This document shows, in pieces, positions 30,800-38,633 of a stretch of DNA of 64,000 nucleotides (positions are counted from its first letter, which is position 1; each line of letters begins with the position of its first letter). The stretch is taken from contig OX638345.1 of the NCBI GenBank assembly GCA_951813535.1, positions 1,067,029-1,131,028 of the forward strand. The letters run 5' to 3'. The translations under genes were made by a program, and so were the position numbers. The notes beneath the pieces were generated by a model, which had not been told where the DNA came from, ran no database searches, and saw only the letters and a program-made list of their open reading frames with translations. The DNA is from an uncultured Dehalococcoidia bacterium (GTDB lineage: Bacteria > Chloroflexota > Dehalococcoidia > Lucifugimonadales > UBA3495).

Positions 30800-32353
30800 T
30801 CATGCGGCGCTCGTTTGCATGGCGCCGGCGGGATGACCGCACAACAGCTGATGTTGGCGATCCCATTTGTCGTTATAAAGGCGATAAAGTTCCGGCATCC
30901 GCTTAGGCGGCTCACCAACCTGGGTTATCACGCCCAGATCTCTCGACGCGACCCAGGAACAGCTGAGTTCGCAGCATAGCCCGATGCGGTCATCACGGTG
31001 CAACATCAGCTTGTGCCCGGCGTGGAGCGGGCAGTCCAGGTCGCCCGGGCCCGGGCCCGGGTCGTAGATCCTGTTTTTAGCGTTGAAGTCTTTGACCTGA
31101 AGTGGCCCGGGCCCGGGCCCGGGCGCGAGTTCACTCGTTGTAAACGCGGGTGTTGTGACACTTTCTTTCGGCGGGGGGGCCCCTGTTGTGCCAGTCCGGG
31201 CGGTGTCATTCGCGGGTGTTGTGACATTTTCTTTCGGCGTGGGGGCCCCTGTTGTGCCAGTCCGGGTGGTGTCATTCGCGGGTGTTGTGACACTTTCTTT
31301 CGGCGTGGGGGCCCCCGTTGTGCCAGTCCGGGCGGTGTCATTAGCGGCTGTTGTGACAGCCTTCGGTGGTCGTCGGATTTCGTAGGTGCTGTGGCGGCTG
31401 TGCCGGTCGATCCGGATCATTCCGTAATCGTCCTGCAGCTGCTTCACTGCTCGTATCACGGTTCGCCGGGCGATACCAAGGCTGTCTGCGATCTCCTGTT
31501 GGTCGATGGCAGTCGGCTCCCACCCGTTGCTTGCCACCGCGTCCCAGATGTAACGGAACACTATCTGTGTGCTGCCGCGGGAAGGGAGGTTCCCCATCAC
31601 GACAGGGAGCCATTCCTCCAGAGGGATCGAAGGTGTTCCGATCTCCGCATCAACCGTGGTCATCTGTAGCTTGGCTGCCTGGCAGTACCTTTGACTCTGT
31701 TCGATCCCGATGTAGGAGCGACCTTCCAGCACCGCCGCTTCTGCGGTGGTGCCGCTGCCAATGAATGGATCCAGTACCACCCTGGCGGCGCTTGCCCGGA
31801 TCGCCCTTCGCGGCAAGGCCGTGGGGAAACACGGTATTTCCTCGATCCAGGGGTGCCGTTCTTGCGGTATTTCCCAAACCGTGCCGGCACTGCTATCGCA
31901 CAGGCGGAACCGCCGCTTGGCGATCATATAGATGATCTCGTGTGTCGGCACGAAATACCCGGGATTATGGTTTTGTCCTCCATCTCGTTTCCAGATGATG
32001 TGCTGCCGTACTGGGAATCCTTGCAGGATGTCGTGTGGAGACAACAGTGTTCCGTTCTGCACCCGTTCGCAGTGGTTGTAGAAAATGGCGCCATGATCGG
32101 GAATGAGCCGCATCATCTCCTCGATGCATTCGCGCTGCCAAGCGACGTAGTCACCGTGAGGCATATCGTCCGAGTGCCCCTCGTAACCGGGCCACCCGCG
32201 CCGGCCGCCACCGGAGCTGCTCCGGATATTGTATGGAGGGGACGTAAATACGAGGTCAACGCAGCCGTCGGGCAGGTGCCTCATCATCTCGAGGCAGTCA
32301 CCCTGATGGATCTGGTCGAGCCATTCCGCTAAAGCCAAAATAAAACCCCGCAC
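30800..32353 (-). CDS. DNA methyltransferase fused to a winged helix and a repeat linker
   Basis: Residues about 1-205 form an N4/N6 amino-methyltransferase: TSPPYN (catalytic motif IV) and VLDPFIGSGTTAEAA (motif I), order typical of the beta class. A winged-helix domain follows (QQEIADSLGIARRTVIRAV), then three 22-residue repeats (VTTPANDTARTGTTGAPTPK), two Pro-Gly runs and a Cys/His tail (CPLHAGH ... CELSCSWVASRDLG). The GTG start overlaps the terminator of the upstream gene; TTG 32338 is an alternative. No restriction enzyme is adjacent. The fusion is unusual and suggests a regulatory or replication-linked methylase. Confidence 0.8.
   Translation of the reverse strand: MRGFILALAEWLDQIHQGDCLEMMRHLPDGCVDLVFTSPPYNIRSSSGGGRRGWPGYEGHSDDMPHGDYVAWQRECIEEMMRLIPDHGAIFYNHCERVQNGTLLSPHDILQGFPVRQHIIWKRDGGQNHNPGYFVPTHEIIYMIAKRRFRLCDSSAGTVWEIPQERHPWIEEIPCFPTALPRRAIRASAARVVLDPFIGSGTTAEAAVLEGRSYIGIEQSQRYCQAAKLQMTTVDAEIGTPSIPLEEWLPVVMGNLPSRGSTQIVFRYIWDAVASNGWEPTAIDQQEIADSLGIARRTVIRAVKQLQDDYGMIRIDRHSRHSTYEIRRPPKAVTTAANDTARTGTTGAPTPKESVTTPANDTTRTGTTGAPTPKENVTTPANDTARTGTTGAPPPKESVTTPAFTTSELAPGPGPGPLQVKDFNAKNRIYDPGPGPGDLDCPLHAGHKLMLHRDDRIGLCCELSCSWVASRDLGVITQVGEPPKRMPELYRLYNDKWDRQHQLLCGHPAGAMQTSAA
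31044..31061. repeat. Triple CCCGGG palindrome, copy 1
   Basis: An 18-bp perfect run of three CCCGGG units in the part of the methyltransferase gene encoding the C-terminal Pro-Gly run. An identical run lies 62 bp away. Confidence 0.8.
31106..31123. repeat. Triple CCCGGG palindrome, copy 2
   Basis: Second identical 18-bp run of CCCGGG units, encoding the first Pro-Gly run of the same gene. Possible self-methylation target; untested. Confidence 0.8.
31155..31352. repeat. Tandem 66-bp repeats in the methyltransferase gene
   Basis: Three units of exactly 66 bp, each beginning GTGACA (31155, 31221, 31287, with the next GTGACA at 31353), with only a few substitutions between them. They keep the reading frame and encode a Thr/Pro-rich linker. 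Near-identity suggests recent expansion or homogenisation. Confidence 0.85.
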
Positions 32354-32366
32354 ATGTTATGCGGGG
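32346..32366 (-). terminator. Rho-independent terminator of the excisionase-like gene
   Basis: On the minus strand CCCCGCA and TGCGGGG arms around a 7-nt loop are followed by TTTTATTTT. It lies 29 nt after the stop at 32396 and overlaps the possible GTG start of the methyltransferase. Confidence 0.75.
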
Positions 32367-32395
32367 CTAAGGGTAAATTAGTCGCTAACGGTTGG

Positions 32396-32824
32396 TCAAT
32401 AACGGTTTTCCCGTGGCCTGCCCCCTTTGTTTTTGGGAGCAGCTAACCACGCCTCTAGTTCCGCTCGGTTAACGACCACGTAACCCCCTGGGGCGGCGCC
32501 TTTCTGGCGTCCCATCCTGCGCACTTTTCCGTTGCGGACGGCTTGCCGCAGGGTTCCCACGGGGCGACGATATACCTCCGCGGCAGCAGGCAAGCTAATC
32601 AGACCCGGCGGCAGGTCGCCGGGCTCGTACAGAGTGTCCCCCGCGCCTGCTGACACGGTATCCGCGGCCAGGCGATCATCGACCGGATGGCGCATGTCGA
32701 TGCGTTCGGCAACCATGTTGGCAAAAGTCTCAGCGTCCAAGCCGGCGTCGATCGCCTGGTCAATGATGCTGATGAGGTCCTCTTTCAGTGCGATGTTGCC
32801 CAATTCTACCATAGCGGATTCCAT
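32396..32824 (-). CDS. Excisionase/MerR-like DNA-binding protein
   Basis: A 142-residue protein whose C-terminal half carries a helix-turn-helix with a wing (LISLPAAAEVYRRPVGTLRQ then RRMGRQKGAAPGGYVVVNR then AELEAWLAA), the pattern of phage and island excisionases (HTH_17). The N-terminal half is acidic and helical. It is the island gene nearest the tRNA-Leu 3' end, where integration/excision factors usually lie. No integrase gene is present in the window. Confidence 0.6.
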   Translation of the reverse strand: MESAMVELGNIALKEDLISIIDQAIDAGLDAETFANMVAERIDMRHPVDDRLAADTVSAGAGDTLYEPGDLPPGLISLPAAAEVYRRPVGTLRQAVRNGKVRRMGRQKGAAPGGYVVVNRAELEAWLAAPKNKGGRPRENRY

Positions 32825-32935
32825 GATTGGCCGATCCCAAAGCGCCGATCCACATTGGAGCTTGTCCTAGATAGACCGGCGTTTTGGCGGGTTCGGATGG
32901 AGGTCAGTTTTTTCGTTGCTCCGTCCAATATTTCT

Positions 32936-33022
32936 TGGTGCCGAGGGAGGGACTCGAACCCACACACCTCCGGGAGGTAGCGGATTTTAAGTCCGCCGCG
33001 TCTGCCGTTTCGCCACCTCGGC
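32936..33022 (-). tRNA. tRNA-Leu (UAA)
   Basis: Cloverleaf with long variable arm, GCCGAGG acceptor pairing with CCTCGGC, anticodon loop CTTAAAA giving UAA, T-arm GGTTCGAGTCC and encoded CCA. The 3' end faces the island, the classic integration point for mobile elements. Confidence 0.95.
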
Positions 33023-33131
33023 ACGAATCAAACCAAAACGCGCAACGCCTCATCAAGTCAAAGCGCTGCGCCGGTATTCTTTGGCCTCGCGGGCCGTTCA
33101 GGTGATGACCGTTTATTTATTGCTGAGGATG

Positions 33132-33207
33132 TGGAGGCGACGGGCGGATTCGAACCGCCGAATAGAGGTTTTGCAGACCTCCGCCTTAACCACTTGGCTA
33201 CGTCGCC
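33132..33207 (-). tRNA. tRNA-Cys (GCA)
   Basis: Acceptor GGCGACG pairs with CGTCGCC, discriminator T, encoded CCA, anticodon loop CTGCAAA with GCA, T-loop TTCGAAT. Standard length. Confidence 0.95.
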
Positions 33208-33263
33208 TCGTTTCTGCGCTGCGCCGTCTTGATCATCGCCACGTTGCTTTTATGCGACGATGT

Positions 33264-33350
33264 TGGTGCCGAGGGCGGGACTTGAACCCACACGAGCGAA
33301 AGCCCACGGCCCCCTCAAGACCGCGTGTCTACCATTTCCACCACCTCGGC
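33264..33350 (-). tRNA. tRNA-Leu (GAG)
   Basis: Acceptor GCCGAGG, long variable arm, anticodon loop CTTGAGG with GAG, encoded CCA. Third of a run of tRNA genes on this strand. Confidence 0.95.
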
Positions 33351-33532
33351 TAGCGCATACCGGAGTATAGCACAAGCACTGAAATGGCTGTCAAACAGAA
33401 TGGGATTGGGACAGCCGCTCATGCCCGGTCTGTACCCATATCACGTTGCCGGCACCGACCGATTTCGAGGATGTGACCGGCGCTGCCGCGACCTCGGGCA
33501 AGGTCAATCGGCTTGCTTGAACTGCAAACAAA

Positions 33533-33563
33533 AGGCGGGCCGGAACGTCGCTCCGGCCCGCCT
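33533..33563. terminator. Bidirectional terminator after the hypothetical gene at 33.6 kb
   Basis: Twelve-base perfect arms AGGCGGGCCGGA and TCCGGCCCGCCT around a 7-nt loop with T-rich sequence on the plus strand and a run of T on the minus strand. It ends the minus-strand gene at 33582. Confidence 0.8.
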
Positions 33564-33581
33564 TTCTTCCGAGCTCAGTGG

Positions 33582-33914
33582 TTAGTTGACCTGATGTTCC
33601 TGGTTCAGGAGTTCCTTGGCCGCGTCGCCGATGTTCGCTTCCATGCAATCTCGCAGCGCGGAGTAGATGGAGCGCTTGATGGCGTCCATCATCCAACCTT
33701 CGAATTCGGGCGCCGTCTGGTATTCGTTCTTCACCGCGATCAGTTGTCGCAAAGTTTCCAGATAGTGCGACTGAAGCGGTGTCATCGCCTCCGTTTCGTA
33801 TTCCTCTACCTCAGGGCCTGCCTGCTGTTCCACGCCTATTGGCGCGGCGTTCACCACCGATTGTTCGTTATCCAGATCCGTAACTTCTGTATTATCTCTT
33901 TGTGATGCGCTCAT
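33582..33914 (-). CDS. Hypothetical protein near the heat-shock operon
   Basis: One hundred ten residues from ATG 33914 (GGGAGAAG upstream), acidic at the N-terminus and helical later (SHYLETLRQLIAVKNEY then MMDAIKRSIYSALRDCMEANI). No family recognised. It ends at a strong terminator. Confidence 0.6.
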   Translation of the reverse strand: MSASQRDNTEVTDLDNEQSVVNAAPIGVEQQAGPEVEEYETEAMTPLQSHYLETLRQLIAVKNEYQTAPEFEGWMMDAIKRSIYSALRDCMEANIGDAAKELLNQEHQVN

Positions 33915-34163
33915 TGCACTTCTCCCAATGTCCGGCGAGGCGGCACCCGCAGCGGATGGTGAGCTCAACGTCATTATAGCACTTCTGCCAGCGCTCGAAT
34001 ACGACGTTGGCCTAGTTTACAAGGGATTTACGGTTTGGCAAGCCCTCCGACTCGCCGGAGCCCGCGTGGAAACCCGCTGCGAAAGAGGTCGGGCGGAAGC
34101 GATGACAGGCCCCTCGAGTATCACAACCTGCATGGGCGGTTTGCGATCGGTTTCCTGGAACCG

Positions 34164-34196
34164 AAGCGGGGACGAGCGCAACACTCGTCCCCGCTT
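34164..34196 (-). terminator. Terminator of the dnaK operon
   Basis: Thirteen-base arms AAGCGGGGACGAG and CTCGTCCCCGCTT around a 7-nt loop, 17 nt after the dnaK stop. Strong stem usable on either strand. Confidence 0.75.
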
Positions 34197-34213
34197 GGAA
34201 AAATCCGGCACGT

Positions 34214-36106
34214 TCAGACTTCGCGGAACTCGCCTTCCACCGTGTCGTCGGGACCGGTGTTGGCGTCTCCGGGAGCGGCGCCCGGTCCGCCGGACCCAGG
34301 CTGGGAATATACGGCCTGGCCCACCCGTTGCAGGGCTTCGTTCAACTCGTTCATCGCCGTCTGCATCTGGGCCACGTTGTTGGCCGCGATGGCCGATCGG
34401 AGCGCCTCCAGCTTGCCCTCGGCCTCGGCCTTCAGGTCGGCAGGCAACGTCTCGGCGTTTTCGGTCAGCAGGCGCTCGGCTGAGTAGGCCAGGCTGTCAG
34501 CCTGGTTGCGGGTCTCGATTTCGGCGCGCCGTTGCCGGTCGCTCTCTTCGTTGGCCTCGGCCTCGGACATCATGCGCTCGATGTCTTGGTCGGAAAGGCC
34601 GCTGCTGGTCTGGATGACAATGCGCTGCTCTTTGCCGGTGCCCTTGTCCTGGGCGGACACGCTCAGGATGCCGTTGGAGTCGATGTCGAAGGTGACGTCG
34701 ATCTGCGGCACGCCGCGGGGAGCCGGCAGGATGCCGTCCAGCATGAAACGGCCGATGGTCTTGTTGTCGGCCGACATGGGCCGTTCGCCCTGCAGCACGT
34801 GGATGTCCACGCTGCCCTGACCGTCGGCAGCCGTGGTGAAGGTCTCGGTCTTCTTGGTCGGAATGGTGGTATTCCGGGGAATCAACGCGGTGGTCACGTT
34901 GCCCAGGGTCTCGATGCCGAGGGTCAGCGGGGTGACGTCCAGCAGGACGATGTCGCCCACGTCGCCGCCCAGCACGCCGGCTTGGATGGCCGCGCCCAGC
35001 GCCACCGCCTCGTCCGGATTGACGGAGCGGGAAGGCTCCTTGCCGAATATCTGCTGCACCTTGGCCTGGACGGCCGGCATGCGGGTCATGCCGCCGACGA
35101 GGATGACGTCGTTGATGCTGCCCGCGCTGACGCCGGCGTCGGAGATTGCCTGGCGGCACGGCCCTGCGGTCCGGTCAATCAGGTTAGCCACCAGCTGCTC
35201 CAGTCGGGAACGGCTCAGGGGCTTCACCAGGTGCTGCGGGCCGCTGGCGTCGGCGGTAATGAACGGGAGGTTGATTTCCGTTTCCAGGGTGCTGGACAGC
35301 TCGATCTTGGCGCGCTCGGCCGCGTCGCGCAGCCGCTGCAGGGCCATGCGGTCCTGGGACAGGTCGATCCCGGTTTCCGCCCGGAACTCCGTGACCAGCC
35401 AGTTCAAAATGGCTTCGTCGAAGTCGTCGCCGCCGAGGTACGTGTCCCCGTTCGTGGACAATACTTCGAAGACCCCGGCGCCCAGGTCGAGGATCGTGAT
35501 GTCGAAGGTGCCACCGCCCAGATCGAACACGGCGATCTTGGAATCGGTCTGCTGCCGGTCGATGCCGTAGGCCAATGCGGCGGCGGTGGGTTCGTTGATG
35601 ATGCGCTTCACGTCCAGGCCGGCGACCTTGCCGGCGTCCACCGTCGCCTGACGCTGGGAATCGTTGAAGTAGGCCGGCACGGTGATCACGGCCTCGGTGA
35701 TGCGTTCGCCCAGCTTGGCCTCGGCGTCCTGGCGGATTTTCTGCAGGATCATGCTGGAGATCTGCGGTGGGGCGTAGTTCTGCCCCGCCATCTCCACATG
35801 GGCATCGCCGTTGTCGCCAGCGGCGATCGTGTAGGGCAGACGCTTGGAGGCGTCCTGCACCTCGGGGTCGCTGAAACGCCTCCCCATCAGCCGTTTCACG
35901 GAGAAGATGGTGTTGTCGGGGTTGGTAACCGCCTGTCGCTTGGCCGTTTGCCCCACGTACCGTTCGCCGCTGCGGGCGTTGACCGCTACCACGGAGGGCG
36001 TGATGCGGCTTCCCTCGGCGCTCTCAACCACATCAGCCTCACCGGCTTCGATCACCGCAGCCACCGAATTGGTCGTGCCGAGGTCGATGCCTAGAATCCT
36101 TGCCAT
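34214..36106 (-). CDS. dnaK: Chaperone DnaK (Hsp70)
   Basis: A 630-residue Hsp70. ATG 36106 is preferred over the longer frame because GAGGAG precedes it and the product starts [14 protein letters not shown]. The ATPase signatures ([30 protein letters not shown]) and the substrate-binding domain ([13 protein letters not shown]) are intact. It folds and protects proteins with GrpE as nucleotide exchanger; a DnaJ gene is not in the window. It is the third gene of hspR-grpE-dnaK. Confidence 0.97.
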   Translation of the reverse strand: MARILGIDLGTTNSVAAVIEAGEADVVESAEGSRITPSVVAVNARSGERYVGQTAKRQAVTNPDNTIFSVKRLMGRRFSDPEVQDASKRLPYTIAAGDNGDAHVEMAGQNYAPPQISSMILQKIRQDAEAKLGERITEAVITVPAYFNDSQRQATVDAGKVAGLDVKRIINEPTAAALAYGIDRQQTDSKIAVFDLGGGTFDITILDLGAGVFEVLSTNGDTYLGGDDFDEAILNWLVTEFRAETGIDLSQDRMALQRLRDAAERAKIELSSTLETEINLPFITADASGPQHLVKPLSRSRLEQLVANLIDRTAGPCRQAISDAGVSAGSINDVILVGGMTRMPAVQAKVQQIFGKEPSRSVNPDEAVALGAAIQAGVLGGDVGDIVLLDVTPLTLGIETLGNVTTALIPRNTTIPTKKTETFTTAADGQGSVDIHVLQGERPMSADNKTIGRFMLDGILPAPRGVPQIDVTFDIDSNGILSVSAQDKGTGKEQRIVIQTSSGLSDQDIERMMSEAEANEESDRQRRAEIETRNQADSLAYSAERLLTENAETLPADLKAEAEGKLEALRSAIAANNVAQMQTAMNELNEALQRVGQAVYSQPGSGGPGAAPGDANTGPDDTVEGEFREV

Positions 36107-36215
36107 TGTCGTGTCTCCTCGATGTGTTTTGACGTGCAGTTTATGCTTTGCCCGCAAACCGTTACCGGTGAGTTGCAGGCTTTATTGGTCCGTCCGGGCA
36201 GCGCGGCTGGCCGGA

Positions 36216-36842
36216 TTACTGGTTGACCACCACCTGGGCCACCTGCACGACCCGGTCGTGCAGGCGATAGCCCTGTCGCAGTACCTCGACGATGCTGCCC
36301 GATGCAGCGTCGCCGACCTGGGCCAAACCCACCGCCTCGTGCAATTCGGGGTTGAAGGGTTCACCCAGGCAGTCGATGCGGGCTACGCCCTGGGATTCCA
36401 GGAAGGTAGCCAGTTTGCGCTGTATTAATCGTACGCCTTCGGCCCAGGAGTCCGAAACGTCCGCCGTCGACGCTGTGGAGCCGCTTTCGAGATGGTTAAC
36501 CGCCAGGTCCAACTCGTCCACGATGGGCAACAGACCGACCAGCAGACGGCTGTTGGCCTGCCGCTGGATGTTGAGCCGTTCCTCATCGTGACGGCGGCGG
36601 GCGTTGGCCAGGTCGGCGTGACCGCGCTGGACGGCGTCAGCCTGGCGAGCGATCTCCTCGTTGGCCTCCGCCAACGCCGCACGGAGCATCGCTGCCTCCT
36701 GTTCCGGCGTCATCGGACGCGCGCTCTCAGAACCTTCCTCCGGCGAGGACGATCCGGCAGCGTAGAAGTCCGACGCCAGCGTGCCCGATTCGAGATCGTC
36801 GGGCTGCGTTGCGTCGGAAGATTGGGTTTCATCAATTGCCAT
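36216..36842 (-). CDS. grpE: Nucleotide exchange factor GrpE
   Basis: A 208-residue protein with an acidic N-terminal tail, a long helix (EANEEIARQADAVQRG ... RLLVGLLPIVDELDLAVNHL) and the GrpE beta-domain end (NPELHEAVGLAQVGD ... VVEVLRQGYRLHDRVVQVAQVVVNQ). It releases ADP from DnaK. It lies between hspR and dnaK in the same orientation. Confidence 0.9.
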   Translation of the reverse strand: MAIDETQSSDATQPDDLESGTLASDFYAAGSSSPEEGSESARPMTPEQEAAMLRAALAEANEEIARQADAVQRGHADLANARRRHDEERLNIQRQANSRLLVGLLPIVDELDLAVNHLESGSTASTADVSDSWAEGVRLIQRKLATFLESQGVARIDCLGEPFNPELHEAVGLAQVGDAASGSIVEVLRQGYRLHDRVVQVAQVVVNQ

Positions 36843-36887
36843 TTACACGTTCCTGCATTGCGATTTCAGTTGTGATTCCGCTGGAGA

Positions 36888-37421
36888 TCAATCCGGGGCG
36901 GGCAGGCTGAGGCTGCTGCACAACTGTGCGATCTCTTCGCGGATGTTTTCGACCACCGTGGCGTCATCGGTGGCACGGGCCAGCCGGCGGGAGAATACGC
37001 TGAGGTTGCTGACCAGTTTCAGCGCGAATTCGACCCCGGCGAGGTTGAGTCCAAGGTTGTCCATCAGATGGCGGATGAGCATCACCTTGCGCAGGTCATC
37101 CTGCGAGTAAAGACGCAGCATACCGACGGTGCGCACCGGCTGGATGAGGCCCAGGCGCTCGTACTTGCGCAGGGTCTGAGGATGCATCTCCAACAGGCGG
37201 GCGGCCACCGAAATGATGTACACGCCTTCCAGTTCCATGTTCGGACCCGCGGCGTTCCGGTCCAACCCGGCCGCTTCGGGCGTTGTCGGACTGCCCGGCC
37301 CGCGAACACCCGTCGGGGATATCCCTTCTGGCCAGGCCGTCGGCGCCTCTACACTCGGGGCCGGATACGGCTCCAGGCGAGTGCCGCGGGTCTGGTGGCG
37401 GTTGGTCCATCGCTGTTGCAT
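36888..37421 (-). CDS. hspR: HspR-type heat-shock repressor (MerR family)
   Basis: The C-terminal 115 residues match HspR: YIISVAARLLEMHPQTLRKYERLGL (MerR winged helix), then a dimerisation helix. About 60 Pro/Gly-rich residues precede it. HspR represses its own operon by binding HAIR operators and is released when DnaK is busy. A HAIR-like site is found at 37478-37498. Usual for Actinobacteria and some Chloroflexota. Confidence 0.85.
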   Translation of the reverse strand: MQQRWTNRHQTRGTRLEPYPAPSVEAPTAWPEGISPTGVRGPGSPTTPEAAGLDRNAAGPNMELEGVYIISVAARLLEMHPQTLRKYERLGLIQPVRTVGMLRLYSQDDLRKVMLIRHLMDNLGLNLAGVEFALKLVSNLSVFSRRLARATDDATVVENIREEIAQLCSSLSLPAPD

Positions 37422-37467
37422 CTGGGTGACGCTCCGTGCGTGAATTATATCACATTGCTACGGAACC

Positions 37468-37507
37468 AATATAAGCCCTTGACACGGTCTGTGTCAACAT
37501 GTATCAT
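37468..37507. promoter_or_regulatory. Divergent promoters built around a HAIR-like operator
   Basis: The inverted repeat CTTGACA-N7-TGTCAAC (37478-37498) follows the HspR consensus CTTGAGT-N7-ACTCAAG. Its arms supply TTGACA -35 boxes on both strands: on the plus strand TTGACA with a 17-bp gap to TATCAT (37502-37507), on the minus strand TTGACA with an 18-bp gap to TATATT (37473-37468). One HspR dimer could therefore block both hspR-grpE-dnaK and the zinc-ribbon gene. Confidence 0.75.
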
Positions 37508-37673
37508 CCTGTCCAACGGAGGTACCAGCGACCACAGGCAACGCAATTTTCACTGACAGGCACTCCCAAACCGGACATCCGACCAAACGTTTATCTCGTA
37601 TAAGAGACGATCAAGCACCCAAGGCGATACACCAAAATTTGCAGATAGCAAAATTTTCGGTCAGGAGGTAATC

Positions 37674-37883
37674 ATGAGACTGAAGTTCAACGCCTGTCCC
37701 AAGTGCTCCGGCGACTTGGAAATGCGGCGCGACATCTACGGCATGTTCGTCAGCTGCCTCCAGTGCGGATTGCAGAGAGATCTGGACGCTCCCAACCAGG
37801 CGGTCGAATTGTCCAAGCCGAAGCAGTCCACCTCCACCGCGACGACGCGAGCCGCGCGCAAGGAACTGCTCAAGGCCGCGTAG
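37674..37883 (+). CDS. Small zinc-ribbon protein, likely heat-regulated
   Basis: Sixty-nine residues with CPKCSGDLE and CLQCGLQRD, two CxxC knuckles of a zinc ribbon, and a basic tail. AGGAGGTAATC precedes ATG 37674. It is transcribed from the promoter shared with hspR, so heat control is inferred. Similar small ribbon proteins interact with RNA polymerase or ribosomes, but no function can be claimed here. Confidence 0.7.
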   Translation: MRLKFNACPKCSGDLEMRRDIYGMFVSCLQCGLQRDLDAPNQAVELSKPKQSTSTATTRAARKELLKAA

Positions 37884-37906
37884 CGACCGGATCGACCGAC
37901 AGCCGA

Positions 37907-37929
37907 GGGGCGGGTTCAACACCCGCCCC
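37907..37929 (+). terminator. Terminator of the zinc-ribbon gene
   Basis: Arms GGGGCGGGT and ACCCGCCCC around TTCAAC-type loop, followed by TTATTTT. It lies 24 nt after the stop. Confidence 0.8.
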
Positions 37930-37957
37930 TTATTTTGTCATTACTCGGTTCCCGGCG

Positions 37958-38614
37958 TCAGCGCGTCAACTCGGGCCAGAACCGTTCCTCCTGCCAGGGA
38001 TCGGCGTTGTTGTTGTAGCCCCGCTGCTCCCAGAATCCGGGGGCATCCTCGGCCATCAGCTCGATGCCGTTGACCCACTTGGCCGACTTCCACCCGTAGC
38101 GGCTGGGGATGATCAGACGCAGGGGCCAGCCGTGATCCTTGCCCAGCTCGGCGCCATTCTGCCGGTGAGCCAGGAGACCCTCGGAAAGGGCCAGGTCCAG
38201 CGGCACGTTGGTGGTGTAGTCGCCGAAGCAGTGCGCCATGATGTGCTTTGCATCGGGTGAGACGCCCGCCAACTCCAGCAGATCCGACACCAGTACGCCC
38301 TCCCAGGTCTGATCCAGCGCCGACCACTGGGTCACGCAGTGGAAGTCGGCGTCCATGACCACCTGGGGCAGGGCGCAGAACTGGGGCCAGTCCAGCGTGA
38401 CCTCGCGCTCGACGAGACCCCAGACCCGTAGGGTCCAGGTGGACAAGTCGACCTGCGGCGTATCCCCGTAGGTGAGCACGGGGAAGGTCTTGGCGACGAA
38501 CTGCCCCGGCGGGACCTTCTCGCCGCCCGGAGGGGCGATCTTGATCTGGTCGGGGCGCTTCAGGCCGAACTCCGGCTGGACGCCCGTCGTCTGCTGCTGG
38601 TTGGATGTGGTCAT
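37958..38614 (-). CDS. Molybdopterin-dependent oxidoreductase, sulfite oxidase type
   Basis: A 218-residue oxidoreductase molybdopterin-binding domain. The single Cys ligand of the Mo cofactor is in DFHCVTQWSA (about residue 93), and GWPLRLIIPSRYGWKSAKWV follows, as in YedY/MsrP and sulfite oxidases. It lacks a signal peptide and the dimerisation domain, so it is likely a cytoplasmic single-domain enzyme. The selD stop is 19 nt upstream; the three genes from the acyl-CoA dehydrogenase on form one operon. Confidence 0.8.
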   Translation of the reverse strand: MTTSNQQQTTGVQPEFGLKRPDQIKIAPPGGEKVPPGQFVAKTFPVLTYGDTPQVDLSTWTLRVWGLVEREVTLDWPQFCALPQVVMDADFHCVTQWSALDQTWEGVLVSDLLELAGVSPDAKHIMAHCFGDYTTNVPLDLALSEGLLAHRQNGAELGKDHGWPLRLIIPSRYGWKSAKWVNGIELMAEDAPGFWEQRGYNNNADPWQEERFWPELTR

Positions 38615-38633
38615 GGGAAAGCTCCGCGTTGGT

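Noticed and set aside
31155-31352. CRISPR array
   Set aside because: The repeats are 66 bp, contiguous and in frame inside a coding gene, with no spacers and no cas genes nearby.
34532-36094. A 520-codon open frame on the plus strand opposite dnaK
   Set aside because: It is fully antisense to an intact dnaK, rich in His/Gly/Val in a shadow pattern and without ribosome site; typical of high-GC antisense frames.
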